Position numbers and translations under genes: made by a program
The notes under the pieces: generated by a model
Seen by the model: the letters and a program-made list of their open reading frames with translations, nothing else
What the model was told of the DNA's origin: nothing
The model's database searches: none
Shown: piece by piece, positions 6,705 to 15,181 of the stretch
Layout of the letters: every line of letters starts with the position of its first letter
Numbering within the stretch: position 1 is the stretch's first letter
NCBI GenBank assembly: GCA_900549495.1
Contig: UROL01000028.1
Location: 1 to 15,375 of the forward strand
Direction of reading: 5' to 3'
Length of the DNA: 15,375 nt
DNA from: an uncultured Eubacteriales bacterium
GTDB taxonomy: Bacteria; Bacillota; Clostridia; Oscillospirales; Oscillospiraceae

Positions 6705-8118
6705 GGTGTTCCTCCAATCGGAAGGGGAAAATGATGGTGATAGCGGTGCCCAGCCCCGGCTGGCTTTCGATGGTAAAGCGGCAGTCTTTGCCATACATCA
6801 GCTGTAGCCGCTTGTAGGCGGAAATCAGGCCGAAGCCGGTGGCCTGGTCACTTTCCAGCTGGCAGCGCAGCTGCTGCAAATCCTCCTTGGCCATACCCGC
6901 TCCGGTGTCCGCTACCTCCAGGGTGACAAAGCCGTTTTCCAATCGGCCGGTGACCGTTACCATGCCCTTGCCCCGCTTGGGCTTGATGCCGTGGTAAATG
7001 GCGTTCTCCACCAGGGGCTGGAGGGTCAGCTTGGGAATCCGGCAGCCGGCCACGGCCTGGTCGATTTCAATCCGGTATTCCAGAATGTCCTTGTAGCGCA
7101 CCTGCTGAATTTCCAGGTAGCTGCAAACATGCTGCTGCTCCTGGGCCAGGGTGACAATGTCCTGCCCATTGCTCAGGAAGGCCCGGAAATAGCGGGAGAG
7201 GCTGGTGACCATCTCCTCGGCCTGCTCGTTTTTCCCGGTTTCAATGAGCCAGACAATGGCATCCAGGGTGTTATACAGGAAATGGGGGTTGATTTGCGCC
7301 TGAATCAGGGACAGCTCAATGCCCCGCAGGCGAATCTGCTCCTGGCGGTTCAGCTCTATCTGCTTGTCCAGCCGCTCGGCCATGTCCTCAATGCCGGTGC
7401 TCAGGGTCAGCAGTTTAGGATCCTCTGCCTGAACCGGCTGGCGGCGGCTCAAATCTCCCCGGCCGATTTCCGATACCCGGCAGGCCAGAGCATCGATGGG
7501 GTCGGTAATGCTCCGGCCAATGCGGATGGCCCGCTTGGCCGCCACTGCCACCAGAATGCCAAGGCTCAGGGCCACGGCCAGCAGCTCCAGCCAGAGGATG
7601 CGGCTGAGGCGCTGCTGCAAGGCGGCCAGCTGCCCGGCCTCGTGGTATAGGTAGGTGTACAAATACTCCTGAATCAGCTCCGTGGTGATGTATACGCTGG
7701 TTTCCAGCTGCTCCATCCGCTTGTCATAGCCCTGGGTCTGCTGAATTTTCCGAATGCTGGCGCTGAGGCTGTCGCACAGCCCTACCACGCTCCCGGCGGC
7801 CCGGCGGCTGTCGGCATTGGTGGAGTTGGAAAGCAGTGTTTCCGCCAGAGCCCGGGCGGCGGCAATGTCCCCGGTGGGCAGCTCCTGGGCAGCGCCGGAG
7901 ACGTAGTAATACATTTTCAAATCCACATCGGATTTGAAGTTCTGGTTGAATTGGGAGGCGGTGGTGATGTTGCCGGTGACGGCGGCGTTGCGTACATTAT
8001 AGCTGACCAGCAGTGCCAGAATCACCGCTGCCAGAATCACCGCCGGGACAAAGAGGTTGAGAATCAGCCCATAGAGTTTCCCGGCGATGGAATTGGCCTC
8101 AAAGTCGTGCCGTCTCAT
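6688..8118 (-). CDS. YesM/LytS-type sensor histidine kinase
   Basis: The protein has 476 residues. TM1 (about 18-40) and TM2 (about 174-195) bracket an extracellular, mostly helical sensor of about 130 residues, then a HAMP region (about 196-250). The His_kinase motif QAQINPHFLYNTLD has the phospho-acceptor H279. The ATPase domain shows the N-box LVENAIYHG (369-377), DTGAGM (404-409) and GFGL (428-431). This is the HPK8/YesM class. The extracytoplasmic part shows no recognisable small-molecule domain, consistent with reading its signal from a partner protein. The start codon overlaps the regulator stop (ATGA, 8115-8118) behind GGAGG. The 3' end overlaps the lipoprotein start. It is expected to phosphorylate D57 of the adjacent regulator. 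Confidence 0.93.
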   Translation of the reverse strand: MRRHDFEANSIAGKLYGLILNLFVPAVILAAVILALLVSYNVRNAAVTGNITTASQFNQNFKSDVDLKMYYYVSGAAQELPTGDIAAARALAETLLSNSTNADSRRAAGSVVGLCDSLSASIRKIQQTQGYDKRMEQLETSVYITTELIQEYLYTYLYHEAGQLAALQQRLSRILWLELLAVALSLGILVAVAAKRAIRIGRSITDPIDALACRVSEIGRGDLSRRQPVQAEDPKLLTLSTGIEDMAERLDKQIELNRQEQIRLRGIELSLIQAQINPHFLYNTLDAIVWLIETGKNEQAEEMVTSLSRYFRAFLSNGQDIVTLAQEQQHVCSYLEIQQVRYKDILEYRIEIDQAVAGCRIPKLTLQPLVENAIYHGIKPKRGKGMVTVTGRLENGFVTLEVADTGAGMAKEDLQQLRCQLESDQATGFGLISAYKRLQLMYGKDCRFTIESQPGLGTAITIIFPFRLEEHHEKDA

Positions 8119-9725
8119 TCCGCCTCCGCCTCTCCGGCCCGGAAGGCCCGGGGGGTGCAGCCCTGGGTCTTCCGGAAAACAAAGCTGAAATACCGGGGAT
8201 CCCGGTAGCCCACCTCGTTGGCAATTTCGCTGGAGCGCAAGCCGGTGCGAAGCAGCAGCTGCTTGGCCCGGGTCATGCGCTTCTGGGTTACATATTCCAC
8301 AAAGGAGACCTCCATCCTCTGGCTGAAGCAGGCACTGAGGTAGTTGGCGCTGATGCCCAGGGCCTGGGCAGCGGCGTTGAGGGAGATGTTTTCGTCGGTG
8401 TAGTTGCGCTCAATGTAGCGGATGGCGCTGTCGATGATGTCGCTGCTCTCCTGCTGGCTCTTCAAATCCCGCAGCTGCAATGCCGCCCGGAGAACGCTGA
8501 CCAGATATTCCCGGATTTTCTCCACCGGCAGATTCACCTCCGGCTTGGGCAGCTTCCGTAAATCCTCCATCTGGCAGCCCAGCTGCTGTAGCTCCACCTC
8601 GGCGCTGATGCAGGCGGACATGAGAATGTAGTGCCGGAACATCAGCGAGCGCTCCGCCCCGGCCAGGCCGGACAGATATTCCGCCGCAAAGCCCTCGATT
8701 TCCTCGGGAGTGCCGGACTGGATAAAGCTGCGGATGAGGTTGGCATCCAGCTTCCCCGGATCCAGGGTTTCCAGGCAGCCCATGGCGGCGCTCTCTCCCT
8801 CGCTGCGGAGCATGTCCGCCTTGAAGATATGCACCCCGGGCATCAGATGCCGATAGGCCATCGCATGGCTGGCATCGCTGTAGCATTTGGCCAGACCGCT
8901 GAGGCGGTAGGTGGGGGTTCCCACGGCGGCGCACCAGTTCAGGGCCTCCCCGGCGGTGGTGCAGCGGCTTTGGATGCTGTCCAGGGCCCGGCGGGTGAGA
9001 TCCTCCAGGGTCTGCCCATCCCCCTTAATCAGCACGGCATAGGACAGCAGACCGCTTCGGAAGAGAATGTAGTTGGGATAGCGGAGGAAGAAATCCAGCA
9101 GCCCATCCAGGGTCACCGCCGCCGCCTCGGAATAGGCGGTGGCTTGCTGGGACTGGACGGAGAACAGGAGGAAATTGTAGCCGTCGGCGTTCAAATCCAG
9201 ATGCAGCCCCTGGGCCTCCTCGTAAATCTGCTGCACGGACAGGGAGCCCTCCACCAGCCGCTCAAAGAAGGCCCGGCGGGAGAAGCTCTCGTATTTCTTG
9301 GTGTCCTGCTCGTAGCGCCGCAGATAGTCCCGCTGCTCCCGCTCCTCCCGTATCTTCTGGCCGGTGCCCTCCAGAGCCTTTAGGATGGCGGATTTGGTAA
9401 TGGGCTTCAGCAGATATTGGTCCACCTGTAGCTGGATGGCCTGCCGGGCGTATTCAAAGTCGCTGTAGCCGCTGAGAATGATAATCTTGGTGTCTGGCAG
9501 CTCCCGGCTGACAATGCTGCTCAGGGCCAGACCGTCCATAAAGGGCATCTTGATATCCGTAATCAGTACATCCGGCTTTAGCTTGCGAATCAGCGGCAGG
9601 GCGATTTCCCCATCCGGGGCATCCCCCACAAATTCGAAGCCGTACTTCTCCCAGGGGACAATGTCCCGCAGACCCTCCCGCACAATGCTCTCATCCTCGG
9701 TGATGAATACCTTAATCATTTCCAT
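8115..9725 (-). CDS. YesN-type response regulator (REC + AraC helix-turn-helix)
   Basis: The protein has 536 residues. The receiver domain (about 3-120) has acidic residues E10/D11, phospho-acceptor D57 (PDVLITDIKMP), S85 and K107 (LLKP). A long middle region (about 130-425) has no motif I recognise, as is usual in YesN proteins. The C-terminal AraC/XylS DNA-binding domain (about 427-530) has two helix-turn-helices, the second being SSEIANEVGYRDPRYFSFVFRK split over 498-520. The start is ATG 9725 with GGAGG 7 bases upstream; an internal ATG two codons later is less well placed. It is the first gene of the three-gene operon and overlaps the kinase gene by 4 bases. AraC-type regulators of this class usually activate transport genes by binding direct repeats; the adjacent ABC operon is the obvious target (inference). 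Confidence 0.93.
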   Translation of the reverse strand: MEMIKVFITEDESIVREGLRDIVPWEKYGFEFVGDAPDGEIALPLIRKLKPDVLITDIKMPFMDGLALSSIVSRELPDTKIIILSGYSDFEYARQAIQLQVDQYLLKPITKSAILKALEGTGQKIREEREQRDYLRRYEQDTKKYESFSRRAFFERLVEGSLSVQQIYEEAQGLHLDLNADGYNFLLFSVQSQQATAYSEAAAVTLDGLLDFFLRYPNYILFRSGLLSYAVLIKGDGQTLEDLTRRALDSIQSRCTTAGEALNWCAAVGTPTYRLSGLAKCYSDASHAMAYRHLMPGVHIFKADMLRSEGESAAMGCLETLDPGKLDANLIRSFIQSGTPEEIEGFAAEYLSGLAGAERSLMFRHYILMSACISAEVELQQLGCQMEDLRKLPKPEVNLPVEKIREYLVSVLRAALQLRDLKSQQESSDIIDSAIRYIERNYTDENISLNAAAQALGISANYLSACFSQRMEVSFVEYVTQKRMTRAKQLLLRTGLRSSEIANEVGYRDPRYFSFVFRKTQGCTPRAFRAGEAEAE

Positions 9726-9759
9726 GGCATGTCCTCCATGCGGTGTTAGTTCTATTTTT

Positions 9760-9765
9760 ATTGTA
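9760..9765 (-). promoter_or_regulatory. Possible -10 box of the yesN-yesM-lipoprotein operon
   Basis: On the minus strand TACAAT lies about 35 bases before the regulator ATG, in the short AT-rich patch between gene and repeat. No good -35 is found 16-19 bases upstream, so the promoter may need an activator. Weak evidence. Confidence 0.35.
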
Positions 9766-9865
9766 TCATACTTTTCCCGCTATGGGGGAATTTTTTTACC
9801 CCAACCCTCGTGTGGGCAGCAAGCCCGAAGCGGCACAAAATACCGGTTTCCTCCGCAAAAGCGAT

Positions 9866-9979
9866 ACCGGGTGGGCCAGGGCACTGCCGTATAGGAACCA
9901 GCCCGGTGCGTAATTGAAAAAAACCGGGTGGGCCAGGGTACCTACCGTATAGGAAGCAAGCCCAAAGCGTCACTAAAAA
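9866..9979. repeat. Two tandem 57-bp degenerate repeats (plus a third partial copy)
   Basis: Copy A (9866-9922) and copy B (9923-9979) share an identical first 16 bases, ACCGGGTGGGCCAGGG, then CCGTATAGGAA and a GCCC...GCGT segment before an A-run. A decayed copy (about 9816-9841, GCAGCAAGCCCGAAGCGGCAC) resembles the 3' half of copy B. No gene is seen in 9726-10016. This looks like a dispersed intergenic repeat family rather than a coding or CRISPR element. Confidence 0.75.
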
Positions 9980-10001
9980 CCCGCAGCTTGGGGGCTGCGG
10001 G
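9975..10001 (-). terminator. Terminator of the sugar ABC operon
   Basis: CCCGCAGC (9980-9987) pairs perfectly with GCTGCGGG (9994-10001) around a 6-base loop. On the minus strand the stem is followed by TTTTT (9979-9975). It lies 16 bases past the stop of the second permease gene. Confidence 0.85.
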
Positions 10002-10016
10002 GCTTTAGAGGAAGGG

Positions 10017-11060
10017 TTATACGGTTTTCTTTCTGGCCAGTACAATTTTCTGAATCACCAGGAACAGGCAAATCATGGCGGCCACGGTGATGTCCTTCCA
10101 CCAGGGGTCGGTGAGGTTCATAGAGGCCACAATCTGCTTAATGGTGTTCAGAGAAAGCACACCGAAGAGGGTGCCGATGATGTTGCCCACGCCGCCGGTG
10201 AGCATGGTACCGCCGATAATGGAGGAGGCAATGGCGTTCATCTCTGCCCCCTGGCCGTTGGTCACAGAGCCGGAGCCCAGATGCAGCACATATACAAAGC
10301 CGCCGATGCCCGCCAGAGTGCTGCACAGCAGATGGGCCAGGAACCTGGTGCGGCGGACATTGATGCCCAGCATATTGGCGCTGGCGGCGTTGCCGCCCAC
10401 GGCGTAAAAGCTGCGGCCCAGCTTGCTCCATTTCAGCAGAACAAACAGCAGCACCACAATCACCAGAGCCACAATCACCCCGGGCTCCACATAGGCGGTG
10501 ATGAATTTCCCCTTCTTGTTCATGTAGCCAATGCCCTTTAGGAGAATGTGGGTATCCTTGGCGGCAATGAAGGCCTGGTTTTGAATGTTGATGGGGTTGG
10601 CATTGACAATGGTGGTCATGCCCTTGGCAAAGAACATTCCCGCCAGAGAGACGATGAAGGGCTGAATGTCCAGATACGCCACCAGATACCCCTGCACCAG
10701 ACCGAAGGCCAGACCGATGCCCAGGGAAATCAACAGGGCGGTGAAGATATTGCCGCCGTGCATATCCAGATTCACGGCACAGGTCATGGTAATCAGGGCA
10801 GTCATCATGCCCACGGAGATATCAATGCCCCCGGTAATCATCACAATGCTCATGCCGCAGGACAGAATAATCATGCCCGCATTTTCATTGAGGATGTTGC
10901 AGAAAGAATTGGGCTTGCGGAAGCCGGAGCCAAGAAATACAATGGCAGCGGCATACATAGCGAAGAACACCACAATGGTGATGGCCAGCAGCACATTGCT
11001 GTCCGACAGGACAAGGCGCTTTTGCAGCCGCCCGTTCTTCTGGATGGTTTTGGTGCCCAT
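10017..11060 (-). CDS. yjfF: Sugar ABC transporter permease, YjfF-like
   Basis: A 347-residue, very hydrophobic BPD_transp_2-family permease with about 8-10 membrane helices. Landmarks shared with E. coli YjfF (galactofuranose transporter) are CNIL..NA near the N-terminus, GGIDISVG, IQPFIVSLAGMFFAKG, YAVGGNAASANMLGI and IASSIIGGTMLTGGVGNIIGT (the cytoplasmic ATPase-coupling region). The ATG at 11060 directly abuts the TAA of the preceding permease gene, with GGAGG 8 bases upstream, so the two are probably co-translated and form a heterodimeric channel. It is the last gene of the operon, followed by a terminator. The substrate is inferred from the family to be galactofuranose or another simple sugar. 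Confidence 0.9.
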   Translation of the reverse strand: MGTKTIQKNGRLQKRLVLSDSNVLLAITIVVFFAMYAAAIVFLGSGFRKPNSFCNILNENAGMIILSCGMSIVMITGGIDISVGMMTALITMTCAVNLDMHGGNIFTALLISLGIGLAFGLVQGYLVAYLDIQPFIVSLAGMFFAKGMTTIVNANPINIQNQAFIAAKDTHILLKGIGYMNKKGKFITAYVEPGVIVALVIVVLLFVLLKWSKLGRSFYAVGGNAASANMLGINVRRTRFLAHLLCSTLAGIGGFVYVLHLGSGSVTNGQGAEMNAIASSIIGGTMLTGGVGNIIGTLFGVLSLNTIKQIVASMNLTDPWWKDITVAAMICLFLVIQKIVLARKKTV

Positions 11061-12169
11061 TTATACCGCCTCCTTTGCACCGGATTTTGTGGTCAGCTTT
11101 TTCCATGCCTTGGTGGCCTTTGCCTGGAAGGTGGGGGCGCTGAGCACCACCAGAATCACCACCACCACCGCCTTGTAGGCCGGCAGCGCCGTGGAGGGGA
11201 CCTTGTATTTGTACAGCGTGGTGGTGAGGAATTGGATGGTGTAGGCACCCAGAATGGAGGCCGGCATACTGAACTTGCCGCCGCTGAGGGCATTGCCTCC
11301 CAGGGCCACAGCCAGAATGGCATCCATTTCAATGTCAATGGCGAAATTGGAATAGTTGATGGTGGATACCCGGCTGACCTTTACAAAGCCTGCCACCGCC
11401 ACACACAGCCCAAGAATCACATAGGTGAGGAACTTGATAAAGGCGGGGTTCAGGCCATTGAGCCGGGAGGAGCTGGCATTGATGCCCACGGACTGGGCAT
11501 ATAGCCCAATGGTGGTGAATTTCAGCACCAGAGCCGCCACAATCATGCAGGCAATGGCAATGAACACCGGAGTGGGAACGGGAATGCCGGGAATGTAGGT
11601 GCCGAAATAGCTCAGCACCGGGTCCTTCAGATTCATGGGCTGGGCGTGGTTAATCCAGGAGGCAATGGAGCGCCCGGCGGTGAAGAGAATCAGCGTCGCC
11701 ACCATGGGCTGCAATTTCAGATAGGCCACCAGGATGCCGTTGAAGGCACCGAAGAGCATACACACGCCGCAGGCTGCCAGAAAGGCCACAATAACCGGGG
11801 CCTGGGCCTGGTTGGCCACGGAGGAGCTGCCGCAGAGAATACGCATAATAACGGAGCCTGCAATGGCCATGTTGGCACCCACGGAGATATCCTGTCCGCC
11901 GGAGGCTGCCGTGACCAGGGTCATGCCAATGGCCAAAATGGCCAGCTCCGAGCCGTCGTTGATGACGGAGATAAGGTTGCCGCCCAGCACCTTGTTGCCG
12001 CTGTTGTTGGTGCGGACGTAGATGGAGAAAAAGGAGCTGTCGCCAATAAGGTTAAACAGAACCAGCAGGGCCAGAGCGGCCAGGGGAATGAACATCTGCT
12101 GGTGAACCAGCCAGCTCAGCCGGGAGGCGAAGGTCTTCTTCTCCCGGGGCTTCAGTGCGTTTTTCGGCA

Positions 12170-12170
<1 letters not shown>
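11061..12170 (-). CDS. ytfT: Sugar ABC transporter permease, YtfT-like
   Basis: A 369-residue BPD_transp_2 permease. It has a charged cytoplasmic N-terminus (MPKNALKPREKKTF), a first membrane helix at about 28-44, then ELAILAIGMTLVTAASGGQDISVGA, LKLQPMVATLILFTAGRSIA, QSVGINASSSRLNG and MDAILAVALGGNALSGG, matching the E. coli YtfT landmarks. A loop of about 20 residues after the first helix (FSIYVRTNNSGNKVLGG) is longer than in YtfT. The start ATG overlaps the ATPase stop by one base (TGATG) behind AGGAGGT, so it is translationally coupled. It should pair with the YjfF-like permease. Confidence 0.9.
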
Positions 12171-13681
<1,511 letters not shown>

Positions 13682-13706
13682 GGTATCGCCTCCGTCAGAT
13701 GTAAAA

Positions 13707-13756
13707 GGTACGCGGTGCGGATACAGGATAGACTCCAATACTCCGTACCGCGTACC
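13707..13756 (-). promoter_or_regulatory. Intercistronic hairpin, attenuator or 3'-end stabiliser
   Basis: GGTACGCGGTGCGGA (13707-13721) and TCCGTACCGCGTACC (13742-13756) form a 15-bp stem, with one A/C mismatch in the minus-strand RNA, around a 20-base loop. It is followed on the minus strand by TTTT. It lies between the binding-protein stop (13793) and the ATPase RBS, a usual place for a partial terminator that keeps binding protein in excess over membrane subunits. Confidence 0.75.
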
Positions 13757-13792
13757 CGGTCTATGTTCTATTCAGGGAACTGGGTTTGCTCC

Positions 13793-14752
13793 TTAGATAC
13801 CGAAGGCTTCCACGTCCTCGGCGGTGATGGTGGCGGCATCAAAGCCCCGCTCTACCAGGATAACCACCTTGTCTTCCAGCTCTTCGCCAGCTTCCAGCTT
13901 CTCGATGATGCCGGAGATGGTCTCAGCCTGGAAGGGGTTGCACTGACCGTCGTAGTTCCAGCTGCCAGCCAGCAGCTCTTCCAGAGCCCACTTGTTGCAG
14001 TCGAAGCCCATGACGATGACGTCACCGTCCACACCGTGGGTGATACCGGCGGCATCCAGAGCAGCCACGGCACCCTGGGCCATGTTGTCGTTCTCGGCGT
14101 AGATGACGTTGAACTTCTCGCTGGAGTTGATGACGGACTCAACAATCTGCTTGGCCTCGTCAGCGCTCCAGTTGCCGGTCTGCTGAATCACGATGTTCCA
14201 GTTGTCGTTCTCTTCCACCTTGGTGTCCAGTGCGCCGGAGCGGCCCACCTGGGCAGCGGAGCCCATAACACCCTGAATGTGGATGACGTTGTACTCCTCC
14301 AGGCCCTGCTCAGCCAGCCATGCCACAGCGGTCTCGCCTTCCTTGGCCATGTCGGAGACTACGGAAGCGGCATACAGGCTCTCGTCAGCATCGATGGTGC
14401 GGTCGAAGAGGATAACGGTGACACCGGCCTCTTCGGCTTCCTTCAGCACGGAGTCCCAGCCGGTGGTGGCAGCGGCGGAGAGCAGCAGGTAATCCACCTC
14501 GTCGGCGATGAACTTCTTGGCCTGGGCAATCTGCTCTTCATTCTTCAGGGAGTAGAAGAACTGGGCCTCGTAGCCGTTTTCCTTGCAGAAGGTGGCCTCC
14601 ATGTCGGCCACGTTGGCGGCCCGGTAGCCGGACTCGGTGGGGTCGTTGTTGATGATGCCGACACGAATCAGTTCGTCGGACTCGGCACATGCGAAGCAGG
14701 CAATGGAAAGAACCATGCACAGCGCCAGGGCGATTGCAAGCAGCTTTTTCAT
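13793..14752 (-). CDS. ytfQ: YtfQ-like sugar-binding protein of the ABC operon
   Basis: A 319-residue type I periplasmic sugar-binding protein, first gene of the transporter operon. The N-terminal signal MKKLLAIALALCMVLSIACF ends either at ACA|E (after A23) or at C19; the lipobox (LSIAC) is atypical. Landmarks are RVGIINNDPTESGYRAANV, YLLLSAAATTGWDSVL, VILFDRTID, NVIHIQGVMGSAAQVGR, NVIYAENDNM and VMGFDCNKWALEELLAG. These resemble YtfQ but are clearly diverged from the lipoprotein at 5736-6704. The start ATG 14752 has AAGAGG about 9 bases upstream; farther in-frame ATGs lie in AT-rich promoter DNA. It delivers sugar to the YtfT/YjfF permeases. It is separated from the ATPase gene by a 15-bp hairpin, consistent with higher expression of the binding protein. 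Confidence 0.9.
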   Translation of the reverse strand: MKKLLAIALALCMVLSIACFACAESDELIRVGIINNDPTESGYRAANVADMEATFCKENGYEAQFFYSLKNEEQIAQAKKFIADEVDYLLLSAAATTGWDSVLKEAEEAGVTVILFDRTIDADESLYAASVVSDMAKEGETAVAWLAEQGLEEYNVIHIQGVMGSAAQVGRSGALDTKVEENDNWNIVIQQTGNWSADEAKQIVESVINSSEKFNVIYAENDNMAQGAVAALDAAGITHGVDGDVIVMGFDCNKWALEELLAGSWNYDGQCNPFQAETISGIIEKLEAGEELEDKVVILVERGFDAATITAEDVEAFGI

Positions 14753-14812
14753 AGTGAGTACCTCTTTCATAAAAAATTTTGATTTGTCCGCTTTGTGCGG
14801 GCTTCTGCCTAT

Positions 14813-14841
14813 ATAAGAGCATAAAAAATCCGGCCCGTCAA
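14813..14841 (-). promoter_or_regulatory. Candidate promoter of the sugar ABC operon
   Basis: On the minus strand TTGACG (14836-14841), a 17-base spacer and TCTTAT (14813-14818) form a moderate sigma-A promoter. A small GC stem (TCGGCCC/GGGCCGG) overlaps it. The weak -10 would fit an activator-dependent promoter. Other AT-rich candidates nearby cannot be excluded. Confidence 0.4.
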
Positions 14842-14882
14842 TGAATTGGAGGGGCCGATATGCAAAACTGTGATACTGAATA

Positions 14883-14926
14883 AATACAAATTTTTCCAAA
14901 ACGAACAAAAAAGAATACAAATTTTT
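14883..14926. promoter_or_regulatory. 13-bp direct repeat, 31-bp phased, putative regulator binding sites
   Basis: AATACAAATTTTT occurs exactly at 14883-14895 and again at 14914-14926. Start-to-start distance is 31 bases, about three helical turns, so both sites face the same side. They lie between the divergent promoters of the ABC operon and the GntR gene. Candidate binders are the AraC-type YesN regulator or the GntR regulator. Confidence 0.6.
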
Positions 14927-14940
14927 GGATACCCCATGAC

Positions 14941-14970
14941 TTGACATCTTTTTGTTGAATATTTTATGAT
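14941..14970 (+). promoter_or_regulatory. Sigma-A promoter of the GntR gene leader
   Basis: A perfect -35 TTGACA (14941-14946), an 18-base spacer and -10 TATGAT (14965-14970) place the start near 14977. This leaves a leader of about 200 bases before the GntR start codon. Confidence 0.8.
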
Positions 14971-14998
14971 AGAAGGGTAGAAATTTACTGATTTGCAT

Positions 14999-15042
14999 CC
15001 GGCCACCCCATTTTTCGGCAAAGCAAATTGCCCGGTGGCCGG
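14999..15042 (+). promoter_or_regulatory. Nested hairpin in the GntR leader
   Basis: CCGGCCACC (14999-15007) pairs with GGTGGCCGG (15034-15042), and inside it GGCAA (15017-15021) pairs with TTGCC (15028-15032). ACCCC plus TTTTT (15005-15015) can instead pair with GAAAAGGGGT (15045-15054), sharing bases with the first stem, so the two folds exclude each other. I cannot assign it to a known riboswitch class. Confidence 0.55.
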
Positions 15043-15073
15043 GAGAAAAGGGGTAAAATTTTTATACGGCCCG

Positions 15074-15124
15074 AAAAAATCAGGTAAAATTTCATAGCTA
15101 TCTTATGGAATTTGCCTGATTTTT
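15074..15124 (+). terminator. Strong terminator hairpin upstream of the GntR gene
   Basis: AAAAATCAGG (15075-15084) pairs perfectly with CCTGATTTTT (15115-15124). The stem extends inward through a T-G pair and AAA/TTT to about 14 bp. It ends in a T-run in both directions. It lies between the promoter at 14941-14970 and the GntR RBS at 15164, so it would end the leader early as an attenuator or make a short RNA of about 148 bases. Confidence 0.75.
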
Positions 15125-15156
15125 ATAACAGAAACAGGCCCAAAAAGATAAAAAGT

Positions 15157-15181
15157 ATACAAAGGAGGGACGCCCTTGTAT
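15157..15181 (+). promoter_or_regulatory. Inverted repeat covering the GntR RBS and start codon
   Basis: ATACAAAGG (15157-15165) and CCCTTGTAT (15173-15181) are complementary at 8 of 9 positions and enclose the Shine-Dalgarno GGAGGG (15164-15169) and the TTG start (15176-15178). As RNA it would hide the RBS; as DNA it could be an autoregulatory operator. It shares ATACAAA with the direct repeats at 14883 and 14914. Confidence 0.55.

Noticed and set aside
5703-6734. 343-codon plus-strand frame
   Set aside because: Antisense shadow of the sugar-binding lipoprotein gene; Gly/His-rich translation without domain features.
9866-9979. CRISPR-like array
   Set aside because: Repeats are directly adjacent without spacers, there are only two to three degenerate copies, and no cas gene is present.
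10548-11504. 318-codon His/Gly-rich plus-strand frame
   Set aside because: Mirror of the permease genes; the membrane-protein frames on the minus strand are real and coupled, and this frame spans their junction.
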